From positions 191,001 to 255,000 of the forward strand of contig OZ010580.1 in the NCBI GenBank assembly GCA_963932145.1: DNA of 64,000 bases, in the 5' to 3' direction. How positions within the stretch are numbered: position 1 is the stretch's first letter; each line of letters starts with the position of its first letter. The notes below the pieces were generated by a model. It was not told the origin of the DNA. It saw nothing but the letters and a program-made list of their open reading frames with translations, and searched no databases. Shown here piece by piece: positions 23,691-36,640 of the stretch. A program made the translations under genes and the position numbers. The DNA comes from Acanthosepion lycidas (Eukaryota > Mollusca > Cephalopoda > Sepiida > Sepiidae).

Positions 23691-24327
23691 ATCCCATATT
23701 ATTATTATTATATTTCGATTTCTGCTATAGTCACACTACCTACAAAGTCTGTGGGAAGATCTAAAAGAGGTAGTGGTGTGTTAGTATGGCTACAGTTCAT
23801 GATTTGTTTTTCCAACTTCCATAATATCACTATCGTTACATAAACAAATTTCATAGTGTGTGGGCTCTATTTATCAAGACAATTTTGCATTTTTCTTAAG
23901 CTGAGATTTCCTGATTTTTCAATGTGTTGTTGTGTTCCTTTTTTTATCATTCCAAGCGCACTTACTATGGCTGGTACTATTCTTATTTCCAATTTCTACA
24001 TTTTTCGATTTCGATTTCCAGGTTTTTATACTTCCATAGTTTTTCAAATTCCTTGATTGCAATGTTACAGTCCGCTAGGCAAGCCGTATCAATTAGTAAG
24101 TAAGTTTTTCTCGTTTCGGTTTTTGACAATTATGCCCGGTCTATTTGCTTCAATCTTCCTGTCTGTAATTCCATAGAATTATGATGTGTTCTATTTCTGT
24201 AACAAAGGCTGGGTCATGGCCATACCAGTATTTATTAACATATTTTCCAAAGTGTTTGCACATTGTCCAGTGTAAATATTGCTGCACTCTGTCGTGATGA
24301 TTTTTATATTCATTTGGCGCAAGTACA

Positions 24328-24361
24328 GAATATCCTGAGATATCCTGAGATATCCTGAGAT
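24328..24361. repeat. 10-bp unit x3 tandem repeat
   Basis: atatcctgag occurs three times in a row inside the post-RT part of the R2-like element. It lengthens the degenerate frame where the zinc-knuckle histidine should lie, so the second half of that motif is disrupted. Confidence 0.9.
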
Positions 24362-26618
24362 TAGATGGTTTCCTGATATTTGTCACAGACACTGCATTTT
24401 GGATATACACTATTATGTATGATATTTGTCTGAAAGTTTCTAGTGGAAAGATTCTGGTCTTGTGCGGTAAGAATAAAGCCTTTCGTTTCAGGCTTTAATC
24501 CAGATGCTCGTAACTATCGATGTGTGTTAACTTTATTAACATCGGCTTTATTATTATGTTGTGGATACTGGCCATGCAGAAGTTTGTCTTGCCAGCGTTG
24601 TTTCATCTATTCAAGAGCTTTATCCTTGGCTTTGTTTTTAATAATTTTCGCTGCAACAGTTGGTTCTTGGTTTCTGTTTTGGTTTTCTACAGAATCTACT
24701 AGATGTAAATCTCGTTTACATTTACTACCTTCTTTCATTATTTTTTTCTTTTTGTTTTCGTGTTGTTTGACTAATTGTATCGCTCAATCCTTTCTTGGTT
24801 CCATGTATGTTGGTAAGCCAATACTTGTTGTCAGGAACTTTATCTATTTCTGGAAATTTCCAGTTGTGTGTTTTTTTTCGGTTGTGTGCATCCTCTGCTT
24901 TGATTCCCACCCATGATTGTTCTGGTTTATTTTTCATCCGTTCTACTTCTTGCGTAATCCAATCTGCTTTTTTGTTATGTTCTTTAGGGCAAGCCCATAA
25001 TTTTTTCCAGAACTGTATAATTTTTTGGTGGGATTCGTCACTTCAATTTTTTGTTTGCCTATTACTTTGTAAAATTTCTTCGCATCGGTTCTTTCTGTAG
25101 AAATCTGTTCTTTCTGTAGAATCTTGATTTTTTTCATAGCGTCTGAATATTTGAGCCTTCAATTTTATTGTTTGCTTTAGATTTTCTTTAGGTGATATGA
25201 CTATATTTTCATTCCTAATTCTGTATTTTCTTTTTACTTTTGCCTTTTTTAGTCCTTACATTTGTTCCGCTTGCCAGTTCATCGAGTACTGATAATTCAC
25301 TTCCCAGTTGTTCAATTTCTTTCTTTATTTTGCTTTTCCAAATTGGATCTTTATGTCTATGAGTGCCTATTTTTACTATGATGTTTATTATTTTAGTTGA
25401 TGCCATTGCTGATGCTTATATTGCTTCTTTGAGACTTATATGTGGGTCTACTTCATCCAAAATTAATTTGAGTGCTACATTGTAGAGTTTAAGAGTTTTG
25501 AGGTTCTGCTTTGTTGGTTGTAATTTTGAGAGTTGTTCTCGTCCCTTTATTTAATTTTTTTGTGTCTGACTTATATGTCCCATGATTTCTTTTTTGGCTT
25601 CTTATGTAATATTTTTGTTTTCCGTAAAATAATTCGGTTCAATGTTTTTGACTCGTTTTATTGCTGGCTTGTGTGTAGCTAATATCACGCCTTTCCAACT
25701 CTTATAAACTTTCAGCATTATCTTCACAGTGATTGATGTGTATCTCAGTTTCTTCTTTATGATCTATGGTTTGTGTAATGTTAGTACTTTTTATGTCCAT
25801 TTCTGGTTCCCTTTCATGCTCTGGGTATTCACCTATTCTGAGTGTAGTTCTTTTTATTTTTTTAATTTCAACATCTGTCAATCGGTTATTTCTCATTACA
25901 TTGGCTAGTTTATTTTCATCAATGTACTTTCTAATTGCTTGTCCAATCTTTGCTCGCCAAATTCCATATGTTGACAATAGATGTATGATAGTTATCATTG
26001 ATGACTGAGTTGCGGCAAGCAACTTTCACAAAAGTTTCAGCACTTTTTTTTCTTATCCTTTCAGATGGCAGTAACTCTGCGGTCTGTAGTTTTAAACTTT
26101 ACTTAGATTTCTCAATCCCCCAGTCTCAGCTCCTGCGTTTTTGTACAATTCCAAATGCGTCCACTATTAGAGTCACGATCAAAACTTTCATTTTACATAT
26201 ATTTCTCAGTTCCTGAAAAAGTTCCTAGTATTTTTCCAATTTCTCACTCTGTTTTCCAATCTCATCTCTTTTTCTGTAAAGGTGGCATCTATCGTATTTT
26301 GTGGAGAGGAGTAATTGGAGGTTGCTATTCTTAGTCGTGATGTTGTTTGGTCTGTTACATTTGTCACTGACTGCAATAATGAAGGATTACACTTCTCTCT
26401 TCTGATGAACGAAGCCAGCTCCATTATTTCTCAACCGCCATATTTTCCATTTATCTTTTAAATTCTCATTGCAGTATTTCCTTTTCACACTTTTCTTCTC
26501 GTGTTGCGTTATTCCCTCTTCATTTGTCATTTTAAATGTTTCAAATACTTTTTATATTTTCATCGCATGGTTGTATATATTTATCCAAATCTTCCTGATG
26601 CTAAAGAATTCGCTGCTA

Positions 26619-26699
26619 TTAGGTTGGTGCAAAAATAATGACGTTTTCTCACATAGTAACATATGTTAGAAAACGTCATTATTTTTTGCACCAACCTAA
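26619..26699. mobile_element. mariner-type palindromic MITE, copy 2 (81 bp)
   Basis: Ends ttaggttggtgcaaaaataa and its reverse complement, flanked by TA on both sides (26617-26618 and 26700-26701). The arms of ~37 bp are complementary except for one extra A and one mismatch. It is inserted in the R2-like element, so it is younger than that copy. Its interior (gttttctcacata/tatgttagaaaac) differs from copy 1. Confidence 0.93.
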
Positions 26700-27628
26700 T
26701 ACTTCTATTACTTCATAATCACTTTTATATTTGGTGTGTAGAGCCTAGTGCATGGTCATCAGTTTCCTACTCCGTCAGTCCATTGATTTGAGTTTCTCTT
26801 TATTATAACCAAGGAATAGTCTTATTTATCTCACTACAAATACTACCCAGGCCTTCATCCATTTTATCAGATTTTATTTAGATTAGCATCTAGGTATTTT
26901 CCTTAACATCCAAACATATTACTTTCGTATTCTTTCCTTCATTTCTCCTGATTATTATTAGTATTATTATTCGTACATTTGCATGTTTACACTAGAAGTT
27001 TGGTGGATCACTGAAAATTGATTTACAGTACGTCTTCTCAAACATTTTCCACTTTTCTCCGTATCCTAGTAGACCCCCTATAACTATGTAGCAGGGATTG
27101 TCAATTCTTACACGAAATTCTAATTCATTCTGCATCAATTTACATGCTATTTCTTTTAGAATATTTACAAGTGAGCTAATGATTATAGGCAATATTCTAA
27201 CCTCGATATTCCACAGCTTTCTGTTTTGGGGTGAGGTATTGATATTTCCTACGCTTTCTCTTTTCTCGGGCGACCTTGCGTACAAAGTTGTTTTTTCGAT
27301 TTGACAGGTCTTCTTTTCTTTGTCTGCAATTACCTGATCGAGTTATTGACCTTGTTCTCAAATTCCAGAGAATACTACTAATTTTTTACTGTCTACAGCA
27401 ACTTCTCTCATGTGTTGATACTATTTTGGCTGTCACGCGCTGATAACATTTTTCACTGGCTTGTCTGTTTTGAAGTACTGAAACCCGTTTGTTTCATTTG
27501 TGGAGGCTGACGAACAGTGTTGTTTTTTCGATTCAGAATAAATGAATGTTGAGCGAACGTTGTTTTGGAAGGTTCTGGAAATTCTATTCTTATTGTGCAA
27601 CATTGAGTTCCAGCTCGCGATGCATTGA

Positions 27629-27631
<3 letters not shown>

Positions 27632-27674
<43 letters not shown>
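27632..27674. repeat. (TA)n microsatellite
   Basis: About 21 TA units within the 5' part of the R2-like element. The codons on either side continue its frame, which suggests expansion in place. Confidence 0.95.
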
Positions 27675-27676
<2 letters not shown>

Positions 27677-27911
27677 CATCTTGCTTTATACAATGCAGTC
27701 GTTCTGATTAATACTTTTGTTGTTAAAGGAGTGGAATTGTCTATACCACTTTCTGGTGAAAGGGCAATTAGCCCTCTTTTTCTGGGTTTATATTGAAGTC
27801 AGTAAAAGTGGTGGAAGAGTGTGGTGAGTGCGGTTAGTGAGCGAAGTATTGTTCTTCGCCTTTGTTCAGTGTCCGTGATCTTTTTATTTTTACTTTTTTT
27901 TTTTTTTTTTT

Positions 27912-29150
27912 GATCTCTTCAAAAACGAAATTAGCTGCTTGACTTATCCTTAAGAAGGCTTGTATTAACGCTAAACAGGTATTGAAGAGATGAGAAATAG
28001 GTGACATTTTTCAGGCGATTTAAGAAATATTTTTATTTTATTTCATGAAGATATAATTACGTACAACTCTTCTAAACAGTGAGAAATACAATAGAACGTT
28101 TTAAAATACATTTTCAAAGGGAAAATTTAAATAAAATGATTTATGCATTGACCTTATCGATAGGAAATTAATTATCTCTCTCAAAAAGTCCGTTTTGTTG
28201 TACAGAGCCTCCTGATATATGAAAAAGCAAAGAATAAGAAAGTAGCGTCAACAGCAGTAGTAGTAGTATGAGAAGAAAAAGAAGAGAAAGAACGCCATGA
28301 TCAAAAGGGTAATACTTCCGGCATAAAGGTGAAGAAATAATTTAAATTCTTGTCTGAAAAATATCAGAAAATTAAAGGAATAAAATATTTTCGGTTTAAA
28401 TATTAAAGAAAAAGTTTATTTATTCATAAAAATCAATATAGAATTTTGTTTTCTTTTCCAAAACGAATTAGCATCTTTTTCAGCATAGAAGTTATAAAAA
28501 GGCAGAAGAATGTTCTCTTTTCAGAACATAAAATTTTGAATACTGAAATTATGAAAAATTGTGTTTGCGTGTGTGAATTAATAAAATAAATTTACAAAAT
28601 AAGTTCTTTTTCTGTCGATTTTTTTTTAATTTCCTGTGTGGTTGGTAACGTAGACATTATTAGCACCAAAATGACAACAAAAATCGAAAGAACTTAAATT
28701 TATATCGGATATAGCTCGGCAAAACATTTCAGCGATTGCCTTATTAAACCAGTTCGTTCTGAATACTGATTTATTATTTTGTAAGAATTTATGTTTGAAA
28801 TTTCAGTTACAATTTACTTCTTAATCGTCTCATAAGAAATAGGCGAATATTTATAAATAGAAAAAAGTAATAAAAACCAGCGATACTAAAGTTAAAATAT
28901 ACAGGAAAAATTCAAATAATAAATGTAGCCTCTAGACGAGACCGTCACTCATATAAAGAATGAATGCAGCAAAGAATACATGAAATGAACATGAATTTCT
29001 GGGGAAGTTGGTTAACTAGGATCTGTCGAAACGACTGTTATTTAATAATTTAAACATTGTTTCATGCACAAATTGGAATCTACTCAATAAATATAAATAT
29101 CTATTCTGTTACTACATTGGATTAAACGATTTTATTTTGTATGTACATAC
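27912..29150. other. AT-rich sequence, no gene seen
   Basis: Begins after a poly-T run (27893-27911). A purine-rich stretch lies near 28255-28300. No element recognised. Confidence 0.55.
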
Positions 29151-29154
29151 ACAC

Positions 29155-29172
29155 ATAATTATATACATACAT

Positions 29173-29248
<76 letters not shown>
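29155..29248. repeat. (AC)n(AT)n microsatellite
   Basis: A short ATAC/AC tract passes into about 30 TA units. Confidence 0.96.
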
Positions 29249-29249
<1 letters not shown>

Positions 29250-29252
<3 letters not shown>

Positions 29253-30400
29253 GACCATCAGTCAATAAAATGGAAAAAATAATTTTATCAGTCATATAAA
29301 TACGCCTATATGTGTCTGTTTTAGTTCACTAATGAGAGGGTAGACAGCATAAAAGGTACTTACTTTTATGTCTTCTGTTCAGGGAACGTAATAACATTTA
29401 ATTTCCTCTCCAAATACGAATTACATCTTTTAGACCCATGCAAGAAAATACTCTTTTATAATGTTGCACTTTACCTAAGGCATTCAATCATATTTATTCT
29501 GCTGTTCTCATACATATTTCGATATTCATGCGTTATTTTTATAGAAAGAGGGAGGTCCACTCAAGTGTACACTATATCAAACTTGTCGTCTGCCTTCAAA
29601 ACTGCTTAGAATGCCTCAGTCTGCTTCATTAACTTTACAAAAGAAAGCTTTTTGTTTTTTACTTTTGCAGTTACATTAGGGATTAACATAATTGCAAGCA
29701 TCATAAGGCTTCAATAACTTATTGTGTTTTTTCACCAACTAAAACGTGTTATCCATCCAGCAATAACTAACTTTAAGACAATCCTGTTAAAAATTTTATG
29801 AAGCCTGCAATATTAAGAGTAGTGTTTATCAATTAAATTGATTAACATTTCCTTACTTGCGATCTTGTTGTACGGTGGATGAAACCTAATTATATTTGGC
29901 CATTTATAGAATTTTACCTTGAGCGGGCATGCTTGTAAATAAGGTCAGATAAATAATCATTTTTTATGCTGCCGCATCTAGATGCTGGAAGTATTGGAAT
30001 TTACATACAACCTGCTTCTCACTGATTTCGGAACCTGTTTAAAAATGGCAGGAGAACGATTAGATGATGTTTTTATCTAAATTGTGTTGTTATCCTGCTT
30101 ACTTTACTGGTATTGAGCACTTTTATGGTGAAGAGTGCAGATCATCGGTAGTGTTGTTGATTGAGTTGGTTATATGTATGTACGTCTGTATGCATTGCAA
30201 GTCACTGCTAGCTTCAAGAGACATTGTCATTCTCACGAGAAATAATGTATGTCCCATACTTGTCAGTGATGGTTATACATGATTAACGAGTTGACAGCCA
30301 TGATCATATATGTATGTATATGATTGCCTGAATGCATAACTAAAAACTGATGAAAAGTTGAATAAATTAACCTTTTTACTAACAATTATTACTGTTGGAA
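29250..30400. other. AT-rich sequence, no gene seen
   Basis: No repeat or coding family recognised. The only notable frame (30064-30282, plus) is 72 codons and unassigned. Confidence 0.5.
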
Positions 30401-30430
30401 ATTAATTAAAAAATTAATTAAAAAATTAAA

Positions 30431-30505
30431 AGCATTAGTTCCGGTTCATCTTCAAGCGAATATTGGAATCCAATATTCGCTTGAAGATTAAACAGAACTA
30501 ATGCT
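30431..30505. repeat. Near-perfect foldback, 37-bp arms
   Basis: agcattagttccggttcatc ttcaagcgaatattgga is followed after a single base by its reverse complement with about four changes. AT-rich blocks of attaattaaa type on both sides extend the pairing. It can form a cruciform in DNA or a hairpin in RNA. Origin unknown, possibly a MITE-like element. Confidence 0.85.
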
Positions 30506-30714
30506 TTAAATTTAATTATATAATTAAATTTAAAGTTTTTAGCTTACATTTTTGAAACATGGTTATTACTGTGTTGCCAAAAAAACATATTTTCAATCAG
30601 TTAATTTATAATATTTATGCTCTGTAAATTTACATTGAGCACTGTTTTGTAAAAATTAAAATAAAAAATATCAATAAGAACACTGGATTACATATATCTC
30701 ACTGTTCTTTCTTT

Positions 30715-30715
<1 letters not shown>

Positions 30716-30762
<47 letters not shown>
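30716..30762. repeat. (TA)n microsatellite
   Basis: About 22 TA units. Confidence 0.95.
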
Positions 30763-30764
<2 letters not shown>

Positions 30765-33220
30765 CTTGATTTATTTAATATATGCGTCAACTTATAAAAA
30801 CTATTGGAATGATAATGTGATCTTACGCGTGTTTCTCTTATTTAATTGTCAGCTCAGAAAGAATATGTGAAGAGTTATGAAACAGTTTTCAAACAAGAGC
30901 TGATCAAAATACAACCCCGGAATTTGAATAGCAAATGCGTGCAATATTGTCAATGGATGTCGAAAAAAACAGCAGTGAACTACGTTTCCTTCTAGACAAA
31001 AAATTAGAGAATGTGTGTAGAATTTACCATAGATATGTCCACCAAATTGACAGTCTGAGAATTCAAAGAAACAGGAATTATTTTGTCTCACTTCTGTGAA
31101 TTTGCAAGTTGTATAATTTAGGCTACAATTCACAGGCAATATGTAGGTGGACCAGCTACATAAAAGTGTCACTGGACTAACTTGCCTATTAGAAGGCTAC
31201 TCTATTACATTTACTCTAACTAGCACGAGACGCTGATCCTAAGAAAGATATTATTTTGTTCATTTGTCAATTCATAAATCATAAAAAATAATTGAAAGAT
31301 TTAAAATCCAACTGTAATTAATATTAATGACAAAAAAAGTTAATGTAATTTGTTGGCAACCGTCAGACGACAGAAAGATTTGCTTTTTGCCTTGTATCTG
31401 ATATAGATATATCTCCAACTGAGATTTCATAATGTTCCAAGCCAGTCAGGTACAAAGAAAAATATTTAGATTGGGTCAAAGTCCTTTAATGAATGCATTA
31501 GATAATGGTTGAAACTACGCATTTATAGTTCAGAGTTTTTATTGAACATAAAAAACTATAACTAACTCAATTCATTAATGCGCTTACTTGATTTTAACGT
31601 TGAAAATACGTAAGACTGAATTAAGAGCAAATGGAAAATAGACGTAGCACTGATGACAGATTCTGTTCGAATCTATTAAAACAAACTACAATTGAAAAAG
31701 ACTAGAGAAGACTTTATCTAAAATGTGAAGTAAAGAATAAATATAGAATCAGTTGCTCGATTAAATCATTTAATATCCCATCCACCATCATTTTGCTGAG
31801 GGCTCTATTAAAAGAATAAAGCAGAAAATTTCTTTCAGTATTCTTAAAGTGTATATCAATCACTTCCTCTCAAAATGAAGCAACAATATCCACTCGAAAT
31901 ACGCATCAGTGACAAATAATATTTTATAGACTCAAATATTTAATGAAGATCTGCTATTTTCTCTCTTTCAAGGAAAAACTTAAAGAAGTTCATTTTCATA
32001 ATGTTGTTTGTGTTTTACATTCATGCCTGCATATCTGTAAATCCGTGTTTAAATAGCAATTTATAATTCCTGGTGTTTGTACATGTGTAGGGATATGCTC
32101 ACCAGTTTGAACGAATAAATTTGTAGTGTTACAAATAAGCATCCGCATATCTACTGAAGCAAAATTATTATTTATTGTACATATAATATATTGCTTATTT
32201 TTAATCAAAATCTTCGTTCAACAAAGACATCTCTACTTGGCATATTTTCTTAATTTCTTTTTGTTAAATCGTAAAACGTGATAGTTTATAATATTTCGGG
32301 CGCAAAAGAAAAGAAATGAGATATCGCTTTTGATTTAGTTAACGATAATTTTTTATTTGTAAAACATACCAATTAATACATAAGTAAAATTATGATTTTT
32401 ATGAGTTATCATTCATTGCTTTTCCCAAACTCACGCCTTTATATTGAGGGAAGATCAGTGCGAATCCATCAAAAGAATCGCTAGCCAAAAAAGGTTTCCA
32501 ATCTCTCAAAGCACGGCAGATGTGATAAAAACAAGAGGGAAGAACAATATTCTTCCCAGAACTAATATTCCCAAACGTCCAAAGAGCTTACTCGTTAAAA
32601 CGTTGCGGTATAAACTACAAAGGCGGTGATGTGGCAGAAAACAACTTTATCTTCACAGATGAAACACTCAATATTAAACTGATTGCAAAAACTCTCAACC
32701 TAACTGCTAAATTATGTCTGAATTTCTGCAATGAAATTATTTATATTCGGATTATTGTCTTCATCTTCGTGGTTATCATCAAAACGATTCACACGGGATA
32801 CATTTGATTCTCACTAAATACTCCACTACTATGTGTTTGTGCCAAGCTCAAGTCGGTTTAGAAAATAATTGAGGAATGAATATCACTAAATCAAGAAAGA
32901 GGACGATTCTATAAAAATAAGGGAAATCTTGCTAGAGAAAAATTTAAAAAGAGAAAAATGGAAAGAAAAAGAAAAGAAAAAATGTGAAAAATAAAAACGA
33001 AAAGGAGGGAACATTGAACAAATTAGAAACCAAAACGGGGTGGAAGTAGCGAAAAGTAGTTTTTTTTTAAAATTCACAATTGTTGCGGATGGAAGACTAA
33101 ATTTCATTAGAATCAGTAAAACCGGATAAATAAGGGAAATATTGAAAAAAGAGATCGAGGAAGGTGAGGAAAGGGAGTTTTTATACTAGAATTAATGCTG
33201 GTAAAGTTTTCAGGATATTT
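30765..33220. other. AT-rich sequence, no gene established
   Basis: A 107-codon minus-strand frame (30849-31172) and a 61-codon arginine/lysine-rich plus-strand frame (32444-32629) are present but unassigned. 32745-32800 resembles 18545-18610 (shared tattcgga.tattgtc and tcatca words), so both may be copies of one dispersed repeat. 32930-33010 is strongly purine-rich. Confidence 0.5.
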
Positions 33221-33224
33221 TTAA

Positions 33225-33285
33225 TTATTTCACCACCGCAAGGCTATAAAGTCACTAAGACACAAGGAGTTACTGAGTGTTAAAG
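33225..33285. repeat. Dispersed repeat fragment, copy a
   Basis: ttcaccaccgcaaggctata followed by aagtcactaagacacaagga resembles 43337-43385 (ttcacctccaagcaaggcga, taacgccactaaggcgcaag). Length about 50 bp. Family not recognised. Confidence 0.55.
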
Positions 33286-34990
33286 AATTATCTTGCTTTT
33301 AAAGTCGCCATATTTTAGCATTGTTAGTTTTTGATAATTAGTTTCATCTTTTTGAAACTGGAAATAAATATAAGATCAGCATTAGCTATATTAGCTGTGA
33401 TATTGAAGTTAAATAATGATCAAATATATAGATGAAAGTAAACAATGATCAGTAAATGAAACCGATTTTTGTATTTAAAGCAAAGACAAATGATATAGTT
33501 TTGTGGATGATGAAAAGAATGTAGAATTTATAGTGTGGGCAGATTCTTCTTATATGGCTTTCGTGTTTGGTACACGCCGGTGTCGATAACAGCATCGGAA
33601 CTGGTAAATTGAACAGCGTCAGATTGGATAAAATCATATCTCCACATCTACTCAGCACTTTTAATTTCCTTTGCGACTCAAGAAGTGCATTGCTTCGTCA
33701 TAAATAACCTGTGATTTATTATGATACAACAAAGCTAACTTGAACAATAAAGTCAGCCACTCATTGTTTGTAAACTTTTCATCCTCTGCCAATATTTATT
33801 TTATTTTAATAATATTATATTTTTCTTTTTCCTCTTGAATTATAAAACTCTATCTCTTTCACGTTTCTCCTTTACAGTTGCAAAACTCATAATTATCGTA
33901 TTTGATTCATTTTGAAGGCAAAATTTTGGAAACTTTAAAATTAAAAGCGGTAGGGGTTTTTTTTTATATAGAGAAATCACAGATTAATGAATCAGCTCCC
34001 AATCTATCTGAGCTATCTATCTGATACAACCCCATACTCAGCCATTCTTCCTGTTCTGCAAATTTATCATCCCTATTCGAAACGGTCTCCACGTTGAATG
34101 AACATGAGTAAATCGACAGGATTTCTTTTGTAGTAAGATGAATAAATGGTCTTCCAGGTATAGATGCAAACCCACCAAAATTGCGATATGACCGAGCTTA
34201 TAGCGAAAAGTGTGTTTGGTTGAAGAAATTGGTGTCGAATAAGGATGATTTCAATAAACAATGATCTGCATTTGTAATGTATGCCTCCTACTGTAGCAAT
34301 AAATATTTAATGCATGCATCGGCGTTTAGTTATTCTACCATTGTTTCCCAAACGTGTTCAAAAACCAAATATTGGTTGAATTGAATTCAACAAAATCAGA
34401 AATAAAATGGAATTTGTGCTGCAAAGAAATTTAATAAAATCTATAATATGAATTACAGTACCAGCACATGAAATGAATGATGTATACAATTATTGGGGCA
34501 TGAATTAAATGTTTTTCTCGAATTGAAGATAATCCTCATATGAAAGGAATGATCTCTAGATAGTTTGGTTAAGTTTTGTGGAAAGTAATAGCTTTCTATT
34601 CAGTAAAGCTATCCATTTATAGTGTATTTCACTATTGATAATGTTTGACAGTAAATTTCTGTGATGATAGTTTATAGCTATCATGTTCAATAAGAATAAA
34701 ATATCACAGCTGTTCTTTTAGAAATGACACAATGCTGGTTTTGTCAGAAGCATATAATTTATATTTTTAAAGTTCATATAAGGTTAAGTCATAAGTACTT
34801 TCAGTATTGGAGAATCAATTGTAATATTTATATTGATAAACAAAGGCAGAAATTATTTATAATTCAACTTTATAGTTTCTACTTGGCAATTCATACTGAA
34901 GTTACCGGTCATTGAGTTTATTTTTATGCCACTCGTGACTAGTAAAAACTGTGGCTAATTAATAAGTAGAAAAGAGTTTTAAAAATTATA
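33286..34990. other. AT-rich sequence, no gene seen
   Basis: Short frames only (33449-33658 and 34073-34261 minus, 34724-34915 plus), none with recognisable motifs. Confidence 0.5.
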
Positions 34991-34995
34991 ATTTT

Positions 34996-34997
<2 letters not shown>

Positions 34998-35064
<67 letters not shown>
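34998..35064. repeat. (TA)n microsatellite
   Basis: About 33 TA units. Confidence 0.96.
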
Positions 35065-35066
<2 letters not shown>

Positions 35067-36455
35067 CATTTGTCTGAAATTAAACCGATTGCCCATTGCT
35101 TAGATAGATTTTGAAAATGATAACAGAAGCATTTCTATGAATCCGCACAATATATTCACATTGGTGTAACTGCTTTTTCAATTGCAAAACTGGCCGTCTG
35201 ATTTATAGGCTATATGCGAGGAAAGGTGTTGCTTATTGTTTAAATCTAATATTTAAATCTAAAGTTAGCCATCTGTATGATATCAATGGATAATATCCAG
35301 ATAACATGGGCCTTTAAGATTTTTTTGCAAAATTAAATCACGATCACTTTATATAACTTCAATGTGATACTTCTAAATTCAGGTTGATTGCTAATTCATC
35401 CATTTTTATCTTCAAATTGAATTCTGTACAGAAAGAAATTTTCAATTATTTATTTACTGAAAACATTTTACCTAAATATCAAAATAACATAATGAGTGTT
35501 CTATTTTATTTTGATAAGGATATCGAAAGGAAACAACAGACGAAACAGGCGAACGTTGTATGTGATCGATTTTTTTTATATGTAATCGATTAGTATTTTT
35601 ACTTTTCATCCACAAAGAAACAAAAGTGCTACATTTATACTCAAAATGATCGTTTCTTTTCCAAAATGTCCGTAAAATTTTAGATCCATTAATGTATTGA
35701 AATATCTAGTTAACAAACGAAAGATTTAATGAACTATCGACAAAGACGTTCCACGCTGATATTTGCTTAATACACAGTGTAAAAGTGCATAAAATATTTC
35801 CTGTCAATTTTACGCAGCAATCTTCGAGTTTACAAATATCTTTCGCATTTGAGTGGTAATCAAGTAGCGGTTCATTTGAAAATCAATAGTTTTCAACTGA
35901 TTTAAATAGCATTCGATAGCTTCTTGTGAAGACAAGTTGCAAGAAATTAGAGGCGACAGGTTGGATTTTGTTTTGGAGTTCAAAAAGTATAGCCCATCAT
36001 CTTTTTTTTAAATTATATTGGTAAAATTAATTTGCGTTAAATATGTGAAATGAATATAAAGTTTAAAAACCGTTCTATGAAGCTATATTCTAGAAAGTTA
36101 GTTTTCATTTTTCGCAATGAAAAAGCTATAGAGGAAGATTTTATGTGTTTATATTGTCGTTTTGTTTCTGAAAAAATATACCAGTCGCTTAAATAAGTTG
36201 ATGATAAGAACAATTATATGTAACAAAAACATAATGATGATCCTTCTTTCAAAACGTCAATATACGTATAAATTTGTCGTTGAATTATTTGGAATTAAGC
36301 ATAAAATAATTTATTAAGCTTTTCATAAACGTTTCAAACATTAAAATTATATAAACTCCAAGAATTCTTATTTAATTGAAGCTTTATTGCTAAAACCAGA
36401 AAAAATGTAAGTATAAAATGACAATGTAAGTGAGGAAATATATTTTCGATACCCC
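35065..36455. other. AT-rich sequence, no gene seen
   Basis: No recognisable feature. The lysine-rich 69-codon frame at 35384-35593 is typical of chance frames in AT-rich DNA. Confidence 0.5.
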
Positions 36456-36457
36456 TT

Positions 36458-36640
36458 TGCAATCAAATGATATTGATCATTACCAGTTCGCAATCAAATG
36501 AAATTGGTCTCTACCAGTTCACAATCAAGTGATATTTTCGCTACAATTTCACAATTAGCTGATATTGATCCCTACTAGTTCGCAACAAATGATATTGATC
36601 ACTGTAAATCGCAATCAAATGATATTGATCGCTAATGAAC
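36458..36640. repeat. 31-bp minisatellite, 6 copies
   Basis: Units of the form cgcaatcaaatgatattgat + ca.taccagtt recur six times with point changes and one 2-base shorter copy. Most units keep the palindromic word gatattgatc or close variants. Confidence 0.9.

Larger units (their letters stand above)
23695..27890 (-). pseudogene. R2-like non-LTR retrotransposon, RT core deleted
   Basis: This is the longest element in the window, read on the minus strand. Near the start, 27680-27840 gives TPLTTKVLIRTTALYKARW. The N-terminal linker follows: IWRAKIGQAIRKYIDENKLA (about 25900-25960), DPIWKSKIKKEIEQLGSELS (25290-25350), RTDAKKFYKVIGKQKIEV (25020-25095) and KPEQSWVGIKAEDAHNRKKT with KFPEIDKVPDNKYWLTNIHG (24790-24935). 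The frame then jumps directly to post-RT sequence, LRASGLKPETKGFILTAQDQ, CSVCDKYQETI and NEYKNHHDRVQQYLHW (24230-24520). The whole RT catalytic region is therefore missing. Remains of the C-terminal endonuclease domain and SALGMIKKGTQQHIEK (about 23900-23960) follow, ending near a short (TAA)n run at 23698-23712. A MITE (26619-26699) and a TA tract (27632-27674) interrupt it. Confidence 0.82.

Noticed and set aside
24443..24916. 157-codon plus-strand open frame
   Set aside because: Antisense to the R2-like element, whose motifs are clear on the minus strand.
30849..31172. 107-codon minus-strand frame as a gene
   Set aside because: No family resemblance, no clear splice boundaries, and the length is not far from chance maximum for the window.
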